A stretch of DNA of 64,000 bases from Thermoleptolyngbya sichuanensis A183 (GCF_013177315.1 NZ_CP053661.1:496001-560000), one strand, 5' to 3'. Counted from the first letter of the stretch, positions 35,989-45,925 are shown. A program made the numbers and translations. Notes: generated from the letters alone by a model not told the origin.

Positions 35989-36018
35989 TAGCCCGGCCCC
36001 AGTGTCGGGCTATTTTAT
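35989..36018. terminator. terminator between convergent genes
   Basis: TAGCCCG (35989-35995) pairs with CGGGCTA (36006-36012), followed by TTTTATT. A second perfect palindrome, CTAGACCTTGGTCTAG, lies just before at 35956-35971. Serves the plus-strand exported-protein gene; may also serve rsmA from the other side. Confidence 0.7.
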
Positions 36019-36867
36019 TCAAATCTTCCCCTTATCCCCTCCCTCCTCTCTCTCCTCCAACAGCGTATTACTCAGCGCCACCCAATCTGCCACGCTGAGG
36101 TCTTCGGCGCGGGCCTGAGGGTTCAGCCCCAGGCGCTCTAGCAGCGGCGTGAGGTCGTTCTTGTCTACGGCAGATTGCAGCGTATTGCGGAGCATTTTGC
36201 GGCGGGTGGCAAAGCCCAACCTCACCAGCCGATCCAGACGGTGGGGATTGGCGGCGGCAGGGACAAACGGGCGCGGGGTCAGGCGTACAACAACGGAATC
36301 GACCTTAGGCGGCGGCTGAAAGGCGCTAGCGGGGACATGACAGATGCGATCGCACTGGGCGAGATACTGCACTCGCACCGACAACGCGCCGTAGACCTTG
36401 CTGCTGGGGCTGGCGCAGAGGCGATCGCCCACTTCCTTTTGCAGCAGCAGCACAATCGAGTCAAACGGGCGCGGATTGGGTGCGGCAATGCTGCCCAGCA
36501 GTCGCTCCAAAATCGGCCCGGTGATGTTGTAGGGAATATTGGCAACGACCTTGTTGGGCTGCCGAAACTGGGGAAAATTGGCCAGCAGCGCGTCCAGATC
36601 CAGCGACAGAAAATCCCCTTGCAGCAGCAGGAAATTGGGCGTTTCCCCCAGTTGCTTGGCCAGCAGTTTGCACAGGTCACGGTCGATTTCTACCGCCACC
36701 ACCGCAGCGGCCAGGGGCAAGAGGCGGCGCGTCAGGATGCCCGTGCCGGGGCCAATTTCCAAGACGCGATCGCCCTCTGATAGGCTGGCAGCATCCACAA
36801 TTTGCTGAAGCGTGCGATCGCTGCGGAGCCAGTGTTGCCCAAATTGTTTTCGCGTGCGAGGAGCCAT
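36019..36867 (-). CDS. rsmA: 16S rRNA dimethyladenosine transferase RsmA (KsgA)
   Basis: SAM-dependent enzyme that dimethylates two adjacent adenosines in the 3' end of 16S rRNA during small-subunit maturation. 282 residues: KQFGQHWLRSDRTLQQIVDA at the start, motif I VLEIGPGTGILTRRLL, acidic VAVEIDRDL, motif IV NIPYNITGP, and C-terminal ATRRKMLRNTLQSAV. All catalytic positions seem intact. It lies 50 bp downstream of an RHH-protein gene on the same strand. Confidence 0.95.
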   Translation of the reverse strand: MAPRTRKQFGQHWLRSDRTLQQIVDAASLSEGDRVLEIGPGTGILTRRLLPLAAAVVAVEIDRDLCKLLAKQLGETPNFLLLQGDFLSLDLDALLANFPQFRQPNKVVANIPYNITGPILERLLGSIAAPNPRPFDSIVLLLQKEVGDRLCASPSSKVYGALSVRVQYLAQCDRICHVPASAFQPPPKVDSVVVRLTPRPFVPAAANPHRLDRLVRLGFATRRKMLRNTLQSAVDKNDLTPLLERLGLNPQARAEDLSVADWVALSNTLLEEREEGGDKGKI

Positions 36868-36917
36868 CGGCAGCCGTCGATAAGATATTTGCCCAGATTC
36901 TTAGCCGATCGTCTTGG

Positions 36918-37253
36918 CTAAGAGTCCAAGCTTCCCACACTGAGGGGCACCATGTCTCCCTGAAGCGTCAGCCCCAATAGCATTTGTTGGCGGGGCTTGA
37001 TCAAGGTGCCTGTGAGGGCGCAGTGGGTTTCTTGATGGGCGATCGCCGCGACGCTAGATTGAATCTCGTCCCGCGACAGGAGGAATGGGGCTTCACCGCT
37101 TTTTTGCTGCACATAGCGCCACAGCACCTCCCGAATCAACGCCTGATAGCCCTGGCTTCCGGCAATTTCTTTGAGCCGCTCCTTGAGCGATCGCTCTAGC
37201 CGGATGCTGGTCACTTCCATTTCTGTGGTCGATGTGCGGTTCAGGGTTTGCAT
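36918..37253 (-). CDS. ribbon-helix-helix-like protein
   Basis: 111 residues. The segment EVTSIRLERSLKERLKEIAG followed by SQGYQALIREVLWRYVQQ has the strand-helix-helix pattern of an RHH DNA-binding domain. The C-terminal half (LSRDEIQSSVAAIAHQETHC to LTLQGDMVPLS) is reminiscent of a small cyanobacteria-specific family. A DNA-binding or antitoxin role is possible; no toxin gene is adjacent. Same strand as, and just upstream of, rsmA. Confidence 0.7.
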   Translation of the reverse strand: MQTLNRTSTTEMEVTSIRLERSLKERLKEIAGSQGYQALIREVLWRYVQQKSGEAPFLLSRDEIQSSVAAIAHQETHCALTGTLIKPRQQMLLGLTLQGDMVPLSVGSLDS

Positions 37254-37635
37254 TGTCTAGGGCCTCCTTGTAAAGCCTCCTAAAAGAACTGGCCCTATCG
37301 TAATACACCTGTAGTATGTTGCGCCAATCTGCTCCCTGAAAGGCAAGAAGAAAAGAATTGGATCAGGGTTAAAGATTAGAGGATTAGAGTTGGAGAGATT
37401 TGCCCTACAACACAGCATTAAAAAATCGCTGCACAAAGAGGCTGTACAACGATTTGCGGAAGTCAAGCAAACAATCTAGCACGGGCCATTACAGAGGCTA
37501 TTACAGAGATCAAGGGATCAAGCTCTTGATCCATAATGCTGCTGTGAATCGGACAAAAACCGGGACGAAGCGAAACCTAGAGAGTTTTTCGGGAGTTTCT
37601 CATTAATTTTTTGTGTCCTAGTCGTTCGCTACTGT
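37254..37635. other. intergenic, no gene seen
   Basis: AT-rich spacer upstream of the RHH gene. Short open frames only; nothing recognised. Confidence 0.5.
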
Positions 37636-37661
37636 GCCGTCGGAGTAGAAACACCGACGGC
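37636..37661 (-). terminator. hairpin after the three-repeat protein gene
   Basis: GCCGTCGG (37636-37643) pairs exactly with CCGACGGC (37654-37661) around a 10-nt loop, six bases beyond the stop codon of the minus-strand gene. It lacks an immediate T-run, so it may be a processing or Rho-dependent end rather than an intrinsic terminator. Confidence 0.5.
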
Positions 37662-37667
37662 AAACCC

Positions 37668-38462
37668 TCAGGACTGACCTGGGTCAGTTACGGTTGCAAC
37701 CTGGTTATTGGAAGTCATCGTCTCAATCCGGTTGCCGCGAGTGCTCAAGGTCACGGCCGAGCCATTCCGCAGCCCCAAACGAGCCTGATCCTGAACCGAA
37801 AGGGACAGCAGACGAATCGAGCCATCGGCCAGACGGACTCGGATGCGATCAAGTCTGGGGTTTAGTTCAACAATAGTTGCCTCGACTTGCTCTGCGGGCT
37901 GCACCGAAACCATCCGCATCATGGTGACAATGCGATCGCCACTCATCGTCAACATCACTTCTGCACCGGGGGCAAGTCCCAACTGACTTTGCTTTTGGGC
38001 AGCCAGCGAAAACATGCGAATGCTGCCGTCTGCCAGTCTCAGCCGCACCGTATCTTCGCGGGGGTCAGCATCCACAACGGTCGCAGTAGTGCTCGTCTCT
38101 GGGGCAGAAGAAATCAGGCGAGTCATGGTGATGATGCGATTGCCGCTCATGGTCAGCATCACTTCAGCGCCCCGATCTAGCCCAAGCTGGTGCTGCTCTT
38201 GGGCAGACAGAGAAAACATGCGGATGCTGCCATCCGAGAGTCTCAGGCGAACCGTGTCTTCACGGGGGTCGGCATCGATCACGGTTCCGGTTGTGCTGGT
38301 CAGGGCTTGGGCAACCAGGATCGAGGAAGCGGAGGAGGAGGCGAGTCCGGACTCAGGCAGGGCGATCGCGCTGGGGGCAAGGGTCAATCCGGCAGCGAGC
38401 GCTAGGGCAGCGCCCATCCATGCATTTCGACTTTCTAGCTTTTTGTGTTCTAGCGTATTCAT
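37668..38462 (-). CDS. exported protein with three tandem beta repeats
   Basis: 264 residues. Signal peptide near residues 14-35 (MGAALALAAGLTLAPSAIA). The mature chain consists of three repeats of about 62 residues with the core VDADPREDTVRLRLxDGSIR then MFSLxAQxQxxLGLxxGAEV; repeats 1 and 2 are highly alike, repeat 3 (NPRLDRIRVRLADGSIRLLS) is diverged. Each looks like a small beta-barrel (OB/SH3-like). No family recognised. Monocistronic. Confidence 0.75.
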   Translation of the reverse strand: MNTLEHKKLESRNAWMGAALALAAGLTLAPSAIALPESGLASSSASSILVAQALTSTTGTVIDADPREDTVRLRLSDGSIRMFSLSAQEQHQLGLDRGAEVMLTMSGNRIITMTRLISSAPETSTTATVVDADPREDTVRLRLADGSIRMFSLAAQKQSQLGLAPGAEVMLTMSGDRIVTMMRMVSVQPAEQVEATIVELNPRLDRIRVRLADGSIRLLSLSVQDQARLGLRNGSAVTLSTRGNRIETMTSNNQVATVTDPGQS

Positions 38463-38738
38463 CTCAAGTCATCTCCAAAATCAACATCACAACGCAGCTC
38501 GGCTAAAGCAAAGTATCTGCATGAGTGAACAAAAGCCATCAGCACTACGTTCTGGCTTGCGTTCCTATCAAGGATCTTTAGGCATTCAGCCTGCTATTCA
38601 TGATGGATGCAGTGGATGACAGTGAAATGATGGCTGGTTAAAAGCGCCATAAGAGAAAGATAAGAGGACGCTGAGAGTGCATTCCACTTTTGTAACCCTC
38701 GCCCTAAATCCCTCTCCCAGAGAGGGAGAGGGACTTCT

Positions 38739-38814
38739 AATCCGGCTCCCCTTCTCTCGTTTTGGGAGAAGGGGTTGGGGGATGAGGGCGAATTTGCAGA
38801 ACTGGGATGCGCCC
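38739..38814. repeat. dispersed repeat, copy 2 (about 76 bp)
   Basis: Second copy of the element at 32554-32628, same orientation, from aatccggctcc to gggatgcgccc. It is preceded by a related run (ccctctcccagagagggaga at about 38709). The rest of 38463-39012 holds nothing else recognised. Confidence 0.88.
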
Positions 38815-39012
38815 GACGCTGAGAGCCTGGTTGAACCATCTATTCAACATCAGATAATGAGGAGATCATGAGGTCGATAATAAGGCTACCCATTGAGCAG
38901 CGCCAGATTTCAGCAATGCTCTGCGATTCTCAAAAATCTCTAGCTTGGGCTGTTGGGGGCCTTCCTTCAGCCCGATAGCGCTTTCGATTGGCAATGCAGG
39001 AAGCATAGAGGC

Positions 39013-39660
39013 TTAACACTGGCCACGGTCGGCGATCGCCGAAGTTGGTTCGTCTGCGGCTGCCAGAAAGTGGCGATCAATAATCTGCGGCACGTCTTCT
39101 GGACGGATTCGGCTATAGCGCGTTTTGTTGATGATGACGTTTGGCCCGGCTTTGCACTGTTTCATGCAGCCCGTCCCCTTCAGCTTGACCTGCCCCTCAA
39201 GCTGGCGATCGCCCAGGGCTTGCTGAATTGCCTCGGTGACGGCCCAGCCGCCGCGCTTGCAGCAGTCCGACTTTTGACAAAATAAAATCGTGCCACTAGC
39301 GCTAGGAGAGGGAGCCGCTGGCTGCGCCGGAGGCCCGGCCGGGATGGCCTGTTCTAAGCCACGGCTTGCTCGCTCAAAACCTGCCAAGTCAGCGCTGGGC
39401 GACGCAACCCGAATATGGTCTGCCTTAAACTTGACCATCCCCTCGCCATAGTCCAACTGCTGATAGCCGCTGACCTGGAGCCACTCACCTGGCACTAGCA
39501 CCCGCTGACAGCTTGCCCGCGCCTCTTTCGACAGCTTAATGTACAGTTCTCCAACCGCTGTAGACAGGCGCAATCCCTTAATCTTGTAGCCGTCTTTTAC
39601 CACCAGTCCTAGAAATCGACCTTCGATCTGAAACGGTGTTTTTTCGCTTTTGTGGCCCAT
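39013..39660 (-). CDS. protein with C-terminal thioredoxin-like 2Fe-2S domain
   Basis: 215 residues from ATG 39660 (MGHKSEKTPFQIEGRF). N-terminal 90 residues form a beta domain (LRLSTAVGELYIKLSKEARA, VPGEWLQVSGYQQLDYG). After a Pro/Ala linker, a (2Fe-2S) ferredoxin of the thioredoxin-like/NuoE type: cysteines in ILFCQKSDCCKRGGWAV and GTGCMKQCKAGPNV. This architecture is common in cyanobacteria without known partner. The Asr1405-type small gene lies seven bases upstream, so the two form an operon. Confidence 0.88.
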   Translation of the reverse strand: MGHKSEKTPFQIEGRFLGLVVKDGYKIKGLRLSTAVGELYIKLSKEARASCQRVLVPGEWLQVSGYQQLDYGEGMVKFKADHIRVASPSADLAGFERASRGLEQAIPAGPPAQPAAPSPSASGTILFCQKSDCCKRGGWAVTEAIQQALGDRQLEGQVKLKGTGCMKQCKAGPNVIINKTRYSRIRPEDVPQIIDRHFLAAADEPTSAIADRGQC

Positions 39661-39667
39661 AAGTGAA

Positions 39668-39946
39668 TTACCCCTTGACGCGCCAGCAGCGGTCCAATAG
39701 TTCAACTAAATCTTTGCGAGAGGCAGTGATTTGGTAAATCACGCTCCTCACCTGGAGGGCGGCCAGGGGCGTAGAAACGTCGGCCCGAAGCATCCCATCT
39801 GGAAAACAGTATGCCGGAATATCGAGATCTCGGAGGCGGTGGTAGACTTGCCAGCGATCGCCCCGAGATATAGCGATCGCTGGCAGTCTTGAAGCGTCGG
39901 AATCGGCCGTGGTTTCGGCGGTCAGGGGGGAGGTCGGGTTCATCAA
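39668..39946 (-). CDS. Asr1405/Asl0597 family protein
   Basis: 92 residues. The core RGDRWQVYHRLRDLDIPAYC then PLAALQVRSVIYQITASRKD and LVELLDRCWRVKG matches a small cyanobacterial family named after Anabaena Asr1405/Asl0597. Function unknown. First gene of a two-gene unit with the 2Fe-2S protein. Confidence 0.75.
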   Translation of the reverse strand: MMNPTSPLTAETTADSDASRLPAIAISRGDRWQVYHRLRDLDIPAYCFPDGMLRADVSTPLAALQVRSVIYQITASRKDLVELLDRCWRVKG

Positions 39947-40296
39947 TCCAGCGTCAGCAGGTCAGTGAAGATTTGCAGAAGGAAGGGCAACGAGTGCTTA
40001 AAGTACGTCTAAAGAGCGCTCTGTGAGCTTTATCTGTGAGCTTTATCAGCAGCACGCCGTAACCAGCGCTCTATCATCAATAGCCAGCACTCTATTGACA
40101 ATAAAAGTCAATAGCTCCTATTCCCAGGATAGACGCTCACTGGATCTTTTCGCAAACTATTTTCATTAGCAAACCGTCGATTCGCTGCCCGAACAAGGCC
40201 GAAAGCCTATTCAAACGGTCGTTTCAGCGATTTTCCGGATTAAAACTTACTTTCAAGATTGCTCTAAATTCTGAGTCAGTGTGTGATAGAAATTCC
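39947..40296. other. intergenic, no gene seen
   Basis: AT-rich spacer with small direct repeats (ctgtgagctttat twice near 40022-40046). It carries the promoter side of the Asr1405-type gene and the 3' end of the proline-rich lipoprotein gene. Confidence 0.5.
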
Positions 40297-42525
40297 TCAC
40301 TCCTCTGACTCCTCTTCAAAGGGGAGGCGCTCTGGCGCGGCAGGTGCGACCAAATCCGGCAGGGGCGATCGCTCTACTGGCGCTAGATTAACAGGCTCCG
40401 GCGGCGCAGTTGGCTCCGAAAGTGGCGCAGGCTGGGCAGTAGGGCTAATCGACTCTGGTCGCGAACTGGGTCGGGCGCTGGGCGGCTCCGCAGGTTTGGA
40501 TTTAGCAGGCTTGGAGCTAGCAGGTTTGGATTTAACAGACTCCTGCAACTCTTTCACACCCGACTGGAGCGACTCTTGCAAATCTTTTGCGCCCGACTGG
40601 AGCGACTCTTGCAGCGCCTCAACCTTAGTGCTGGCTGAAGACTGAAACTCCCGCAGGCGATCGCGCAGGCTGTCCAAGTAGCTCTTGGGCTTGGGCTGGG
40701 CGGGCCGGCTGACGCGCGGTGTGGGGCTGGGCGCAGGCAACTCCTGCACTTGCTCCTGCACCTGCTCTTCTAGTTCGCGCAGCACAGACGGGGTTGGAGC
40801 AGGCTGGGCAGGGGGACTTGGCAACGGCTCTGGGATGACGCTTGGCTCCGGAGTCGGCACAGTGGGCACTGGGGACACTCTGGGCGCTGGGGTCACTGTA
40901 GGCGCTGACTCAGTCGCGCGAGTCGGCGGCAGCGCTTTTGCAGGGGTAGGGGCCGGCGTTTTGCCAGATGGCTCCAAATCCGATGGCTCTCGATTGGACG
41001 GCTTTGGCTCCCCTGACTCTTTCACTAGCTCTTTCACTGGCTCTGGCGGGTTGGGCTGGGGGCTGGGGGTCGCCGCTGGAGGAGCCACGGGTGTCGGTGA
41101 TGCGGGCGCGGTTTCCTGGGCTTTCTTTGCTTTGGGCGATTCGCGAAGCGATCCCTGCGGGAATCGTGCTGGGCGGACAGGCACAGGGCTGGGTTCGGCG
41201 GCTGATGTGGGAGCTAGCACTGGGGTCGGCACTGGGGTCGGCACTGGGGTCGGCGCTGGGGTCGGCGCTGACTCGACCACGGGTGATGATTGGCGTGGAC
41301 TGGGCGAAGGCTCTGGGGCGATCGCCTTGGGAGTGGGCGATACCGCTGGCTCTGACACTCTGGAACCTGATTTTCGAGGGGATACCGCTTCCGGGGGTGT
41401 CGCCTTGGGTTCTGCCGCCTTGGGTTGTTCAAGTTCTGGAGCAGGGGCAGGCGAAGGAGCTAGTTTTGCGGGCGCTGGTACGGGCGCTGGTATGGGGGCT
41501 GGCGCGGGCGAGGGCGATTCTTGAACAGGGGGCACCGCAGGCGTTGGCGCGGGCGATTCCTTCACAATGGGCGAGGGCAATGGTTTCGGGGCGGGCTTGT
41601 AGTTGGGGTCAACGATGGCGCGGGCTTCGTCCAGGGTCAGGTCGCCGCGCACCAGCTTGGCTAACGTGTCTGTGCCGCCCGGTTCATAGGTGATGACGCG
41701 AACGGTATTGTTGAACGCATTGGGAATCGGTTCCCCGTCTTCGTTCAAAAGCTCTAGCTGCACCCAGTTTTTGCCGGGTTTCAGCCCCTTCAGATAGATC
41801 GGCTGCCACTGGTCGATCAGGAAGCTCTCGCCGTTGACCGTGGCGCGAATTCGCCAGTCGGGAATGTCGTCGTCTTCGCTGGACTGGGCAATGATGTGCA
41901 GCGGCACATTGGTCAGGAAAAAGTCCAGCATCACGGGTTCTGCGCCGTAGCTGCCAACGGGACGGCTGTAGGTAAGCAGGGGTTGATTGCGGATGGGGCG
42001 ATTGTCCGGCGTTTTTGCATAAACGTGGAACGTAACCTGGGCAAAGGCTCCGTCGTTTTTGAAGAGTTCGTGCCAGGGACGAGAGGCGATCGCCCTCACG
42101 GTATGCGTCCCCGGTTCCAGACCCTCGAATACAATCGGCTCGGCAGTGTCGTACAGCGCTTTGTAGGGCGAGTTGTCCAAAATCACATGGACGTGTGGCC
42201 CCAGCCCCAGCGTTTTGTCTTTAAAGATGGGCAAGTCGTTGACCTGCACCTTGATGGAAACTTTGTCGTCTTGCAGCACCTCGTCTGGGCGCGGGCTGAG
42301 GATTTTGACCTGCGGCTGATAGTTTTCTAACAAAGGGCGTAGGTCTTGCAGCAGGGCTGGCGGCGGCACTTCAGAAATACTGCTGGGACGGGGGCTATTG
42401 AGACTAGTAGAGGGGCGATCGCCCTTACGGGCAGGGTTTTCGCCACAGGCGACCGATCCCAACCCTAAGATTGTGACCAAACCCAAGATCACCAGGCATT
42501 TGCCCCATTGCCGTATCCGCTGCAT
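40297..42525 (-). CDS. long proline-rich putative lipoprotein
   Basis: 742 residues from ATG 42525. Signal peptide with lipobox LGSVAC. Residues to about 310 form a folded module with two Ig-like stretches: VKILSPRPDEVLQDDKVSIK, HVHVILDNSPYKALYD, GLEPGTHTVRAIASRPWHEL and WQPIYLKGLKPGKNWVQLEL. Residues 310-600 are a Pro/Ser/Ala linker with VPTPVPTPVPTP-type tandem repeats. A helical heptad-like piece with repeated LQESLQSG lies near 650-690, then another Pro/Ser tail. It probably spans the periplasm. Function unknown; the Ig-like module is seen in other cyanobacteria. Confidence 0.78.
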   Translation of the reverse strand: MQRIRQWGKCLVILGLVTILGLGSVACGENPARKGDRPSTSLNSPRPSSISEVPPPALLQDLRPLLENYQPQVKILSPRPDEVLQDDKVSIKVQVNDLPIFKDKTLGLGPHVHVILDNSPYKALYDTAEPIVFEGLEPGTHTVRAIASRPWHELFKNDGAFAQVTFHVYAKTPDNRPIRNQPLLTYSRPVGSYGAEPVMLDFFLTNVPLHIIAQSSEDDDIPDWRIRATVNGESFLIDQWQPIYLKGLKPGKNWVQLELLNEDGEPIPNAFNNTVRVITYEPGGTDTLAKLVRGDLTLDEARAIVDPNYKPAPKPLPSPIVKESPAPTPAVPPVQESPSPAPAPIPAPVPAPAKLAPSPAPAPELEQPKAAEPKATPPEAVSPRKSGSRVSEPAVSPTPKAIAPEPSPSPRQSSPVVESAPTPAPTPVPTPVPTPVLAPTSAAEPSPVPVRPARFPQGSLRESPKAKKAQETAPASPTPVAPPAATPSPQPNPPEPVKELVKESGEPKPSNREPSDLEPSGKTPAPTPAKALPPTRATESAPTVTPAPRVSPVPTVPTPEPSVIPEPLPSPPAQPAPTPSVLRELEEQVQEQVQELPAPSPTPRVSRPAQPKPKSYLDSLRDRLREFQSSASTKVEALQESLQSGAKDLQESLQSGVKELQESVKSKPASSKPAKSKPAEPPSARPSSRPESISPTAQPAPLSEPTAPPEPVNLAPVERSPLPDLVAPAAPERLPFEEESEE

Positions 42526-43192
42526 CACCACGCGCCTCACTCCTGTGCGATCGCCATTCCAGGAAGGCTAGCCAGCCGTTCAGCTTCAGCGAGCTAGCAC
42601 GTTCCCTCCAAACAAAATGAATTGAGTCTATCCATAGGGAACTATACCGCTTCCCCTCTCTCCCAGAGCAAATTCCGCTCTGCCTCGCACGCCAAACAAC
42701 GCGATTCATGTAGCGCCTGGCATAGCGCCTATCGTGCTCCTCGGACATCAAAACCCGGAGCATCCGCAGCGAACGCCCCGGAAAACCGCAGATGAGAAAG
42801 ACGCAAACGATCTACAGGGCTAAGCTTATCTCTTGCACGAGAGTTTTTGTGGGGATGGGCGATCGCCAGTCACAACAGCATCAAGACAAGATCGAGAATT
42901 TTTAATGGCATTAATTCTTGTGTCTTATACCTGCCTCGTCAAAAAACAAAAGCTAGGTCTGTCGAGGAATTGGGCAATCGTATCCCACACTACTCTGAGA
43001 TTCTTCCGCGCTCTTTCCTCACGACTTTTCTATGCTTAGGATTGGTTTATGATTAACCATTTCGATTTGTAAATATTCGGCCACAAACGGGCCATCTTTT
43101 GCGTCCTGCTGCCCGTGAAACGCAGGATCAATCAAAGTTTTCCCATCTTGAATTATTGTTAATAGCCGTGAAACTTGGGCTAAACACAGCAC

Positions 43193-43198
43193 TATAAT
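43193..43198 (+). promoter_or_regulatory. candidate -10 box for psaA
   Basis: Perfect TATAAT, 266 bases before the psaA ATG and upstream of the leader hairpins. No good -35 at standard spacing (only GTGAAA 19 bp upstream), so an activator would be required. Long psaA leaders are usual in cyanobacteria. Confidence 0.4.
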
Positions 43199-43294
43199 CT
43201 CTAAGAAACCTACCCAGGTCACGTCCTGTCGCTGTTTTGGCCCTTGCCAGGGGCGATCGCGACGTTCCTCCCCCACTTCCCCAACTGCTTGAAA

Positions 43295-43411
43295 GCTTTG
43301 CTGCCAAAGCATTTGCCGTAAAGCGGTTTACACGCTCCCCCTGGGTCTTATATGCCTGGCTATCATCATCGGCGATCGGTGGTGAGCGGGGAGGTTTGCT
43401 GCGAAAGCGGC
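43295..43411 (+). ncRNA. structured psaA leader (candidate psaA RNA motif)
   Basis: Four hairpins precede psaA: GCTTTG/CAAAGC with loop CTGC (43295-43310); GTAAA/TTTAC with loop GCGG (43318-43331); a 9-bp stem TCATCATCG/CGGTGGTGA with loop GCGAT (43363-43385); GCTGC/GCGGC with GAAA tetraloop (43398-43411). A cis-regulatory psaA RNA motif with several hairpins is known in cyanobacterial psaAB leaders; this matches in position and style, not verified by a model. Confidence 0.5.
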
Positions 43412-43443
43412 ATCTGGGTTTGGATTAATTTTCGTTCCTTGTC

Positions 43444-43463
43444 TAGAGAGAGGAGAGTCTCTA
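43444..43463 (+). promoter_or_regulatory. hairpin displaying the psaA ribosome-binding site
   Basis: TAGAGA (43444-43449) pairs with TCTCTA (43458-43463); the 8-nt loop GAGGAGAG carries the Shine-Dalgarno sequence. The stem ends exactly at the psaA ATG. Confidence 0.6.
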
Positions 43464-45719
43464 ATGACAACTACCCCACGGGAGCGAGAAGCGAAGGTCA
43501 AGGTGACGGTTGACAAAGACCCGGTTCCTACCTCTTTTGAGCTATGGGCCAAGCCGGGACACTTCGACCGCACGTTGGCGAAGGGCCCCAAAACCACCAC
43601 TTGGATTTGGAACCTTCATGCGGACGCTCACGATTTTGATAGTCATACCAGCGACTTAGAGGATATCTCCCGTAAAATCTTCAGCGCTCACTTTGGTCAC
43701 CTTGCAGTGATCTTTATCTGGCTGAGCGGGATGTATTTCCACGGCGCTAAGTTTTCAAACTATGAAGCTTGGCTAACTAACCCCACAGGCATCAAGCCTA
43801 GTGCTCAGGTGGTTTGGCCAATTGTCGGTCAAGAGATTTTGAATGCAGATGTTGGCGGCGGCTTCCAGGGCATCCAGATTACCTCTGGCCTGTTCCAACT
43901 GTGGCGCGCCTCCGGCTTTACCAACAGCTTCCAGCTCTACTGCACCGCCATTGGTGCGCTAGTGATGGCAGGTCTAATGCTGTTTGCAGGCTGGTTCCAC
44001 TACCACAAGGCCGCTCCCAAGCTGGAGTGGTTCCAAAACGTGGAATCCATGATGAACCACCACCTGGCCGGTCTGCTGGGTCTGGGTTCTCTGGGCTGGG
44101 CTGGCCACCAAATCCATGTGTCTCTGCCAATTAACCAGTTGCTCGATTCGGGCGTAGCTGTGAAGGATATCCCGCTGCCACACGAGTTCATCCTGAACTC
44201 CAGCCTGATGGCGGATCTGTATCCCAGCTTCTCAAAGGGCTTAACTCCCTTCTTTACCCTCAACTGGGGCGAGTATGCGGATTTCCTCACGTTCAAAGGC
44301 GGGCTGAACCCGGTGACGGGTGGTCTGTGGCTCAGCGATACGGCTCACCACCATCTGGCGATCGCCGTTCTGTTCATCATCGCGGGTCATATGTACCGCA
44401 CCAACTGGGGCATTGGTCACAGCATGAAGGAAATCCTGGAGGGTCACAAAGGGCCCTTCACGGGTGAAGGTCACAAGGGTCTGTATGAAATCCTCACGAC
44501 TTCCTGGCACGCTCAGTTGGCCATCAACCTGGCCATGATGGGGTCGCTTTCCATCATCGTGGCGCAGCATATGTACGCGATGCCGCCCTACCCCTACTTG
44601 GCGACCGACTATCCGACCCAGCTTTCGCTGTTCACGCATCACATGTGGATTGGCGGATTCTTGGTGGTGGGTGCAGGCGCTCACGCAGCGATCTTCTTCG
44701 TGCGTGACTACGACCCTGCTCAAAACGTCAATAACCTGCTGGATCGGGTGTTGCGCCATCGCGATGCCATCATCTCCCACCTGAACTGGGTCTGTATTTT
44801 CCTGGGCTTCCATAGCTTCGGACTCTACATTCACAACGACACAATGAGAGCGCTCGGCCGTCCCCAAGACATGTTCTCGGACACGGCGATTAAGCTCCAG
44901 CCCGTATTCGCACAGTGGGTACAGGGTCTGCACACGGCCGCTCCTGGAGCGACTGCGCCCAATGCCATCGGCCCCGCCAGCCTCGCCTTCGGTGGCGATC
45001 TGGTTGCCGTGGGTGGCAAGGTTGCCATGATGCCGATCGCTCTGGGCACAGCAGACTTCATGGTTCACCACATTCACGCCTTCACCATCCACGTGACGGT
45101 GCTGATCCTGCTGAAGGGTGTTCTCTTCTCTCGCAGTTCTCGTCTGATTCCTGACAAAGCCAACCTGGGCTTCCGCTTCCCTTGCGACGGCCCCGGGCGG
45201 GGTGGCACCTGCCAAGTGTCGGGTTGGGATCATGTGTTTTTGGGTCTGTTCTGGATGTACAACTCCCTGTCGATTGTGATTTTCCACTTTAGTTGGAAGA
45301 TGCAGTCGGATGTATGGGGCACAGTCGCGCCAGACGGCTCGGTAACGCACATTACGAACGGCAACTTTGCTCAGAGCGCCATCACCATCAACGGCTGGCT
45401 GCGCGACTTCCTCTGGGCACAAGCCTCTCAGGTTATCGGCTCCTACGGCTCGGCTCTGTCGGCCTATGGTCTGATCTTCCTGGGTGCCCACTTCATCTGG
45501 GCGTTTAGCCTGATGTTCTTGTTCAGCGGTCGCGGCTACTGGCAAGAGCTGATCGAATCCATCGTTTGGGCCCACAGCAAGCTTCGGGTTGCTCCGGCGA
45601 TCCAGCCTCGCGCTCTGAGCATCATTCAGGGTCGTGCGGTTGGGGTGGCTCACTACCTCCTTGGGGGTATCGCGACGACTTGGGCCTTCTTCCTGGCTCG
45701 AATTATTGCTGTTGGCTAG
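43464..45719 (+). CDS. psaA: photosystem I P700 apoprotein A1
   Basis: Core thylakoid subunit that with PsaB holds P700, the A0/A1 carriers and the FX 4Fe-4S cluster. 751 residues, 11 membrane helices, normal length. The FX loop [12 protein letters not shown] supplies two cysteines. Antenna and chlorophyll ligands occur in many HH motifs ([39 protein letters not shown]). Codon use is strongly biased to C-ending codons, as expected for high expression. psaB follows after 206 bp. Confidence 0.99.
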   Translation: MTTTPREREAKVKVTVDKDPVPTSFELWAKPGHFDRTLAKGPKTTTWIWNLHADAHDFDSHTSDLEDISRKIFSAHFGHLAVIFIWLSGMYFHGAKFSNYEAWLTNPTGIKPSAQVVWPIVGQEILNADVGGGFQGIQITSGLFQLWRASGFTNSFQLYCTAIGALVMAGLMLFAGWFHYHKAAPKLEWFQNVESMMNHHLAGLLGLGSLGWAGHQIHVSLPINQLLDSGVAVKDIPLPHEFILNSSLMADLYPSFSKGLTPFFTLNWGEYADFLTFKGGLNPVTGGLWLSDTAHHHLAIAVLFIIAGHMYRTNWGIGHSMKEILEGHKGPFTGEGHKGLYEILTTSWHAQLAINLAMMGSLSIIVAQHMYAMPPYPYLATDYPTQLSLFTHHMWIGGFLVVGAGAHAAIFFVRDYDPAQNVNNLLDRVLRHRDAIISHLNWVCIFLGFHSFGLYIHNDTMRALGRPQDMFSDTAIKLQPVFAQWVQGLHTAAPGATAPNAIGPASLAFGGDLVAVGGKVAMMPIALGTADFMVHHIHAFTIHVTVLILLKGVLFSRSSRLIPDKANLGFRFPCDGPGRGGTCQVSGWDHVFLGLFWMYNSLSIVIFHFSWKMQSDVWGTVAPDGSVTHITNGNFAQSAITINGWLRDFLWAQASQVIGSYGSALSAYGLIFLGAHFIWAFSLMFLFSGRGYWQELIESIVWAHSKLRVAPAIQPRALSIIQGRAVGVAHYLLGGIATTWAFFLARIIAVG

Positions 45720-45925
45720 GCACTCCCTAAGGTGCTGACTTCTCTGGACTGCTAGACAAGGACGGTGAATGTTGGGCACTGAGCAATTGATTACATTGAT
45801 TTCTCCAATGAAATCTGATGTGGTTCTGTAGCGAAGTGCCCAAGGTTCTACCGCTTGAGTCGGGTAGACTGGAGGCTAAATAGCGAAACTGCTGATTGTT
45901 AACTGAGTCTGTCAATTCAGGACTT

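Noticed and set aside
40685..41524. 279-codon Gly-rich plus-strand frame
   Set aside because: Mirror of the Pro/Ser-rich linker of the lipoprotein on the other strand.
43019..43312. 97-codon minus-strand frame upstream of psaA
   Set aside because: No ribosome site or known family, and it overlaps the psaA promoter and leader hairpins.
44241..45779. 512-codon minus-strand frame
   Set aside because: Antisense of psaA; it arises from strong codon bias and has no recognisable domain.
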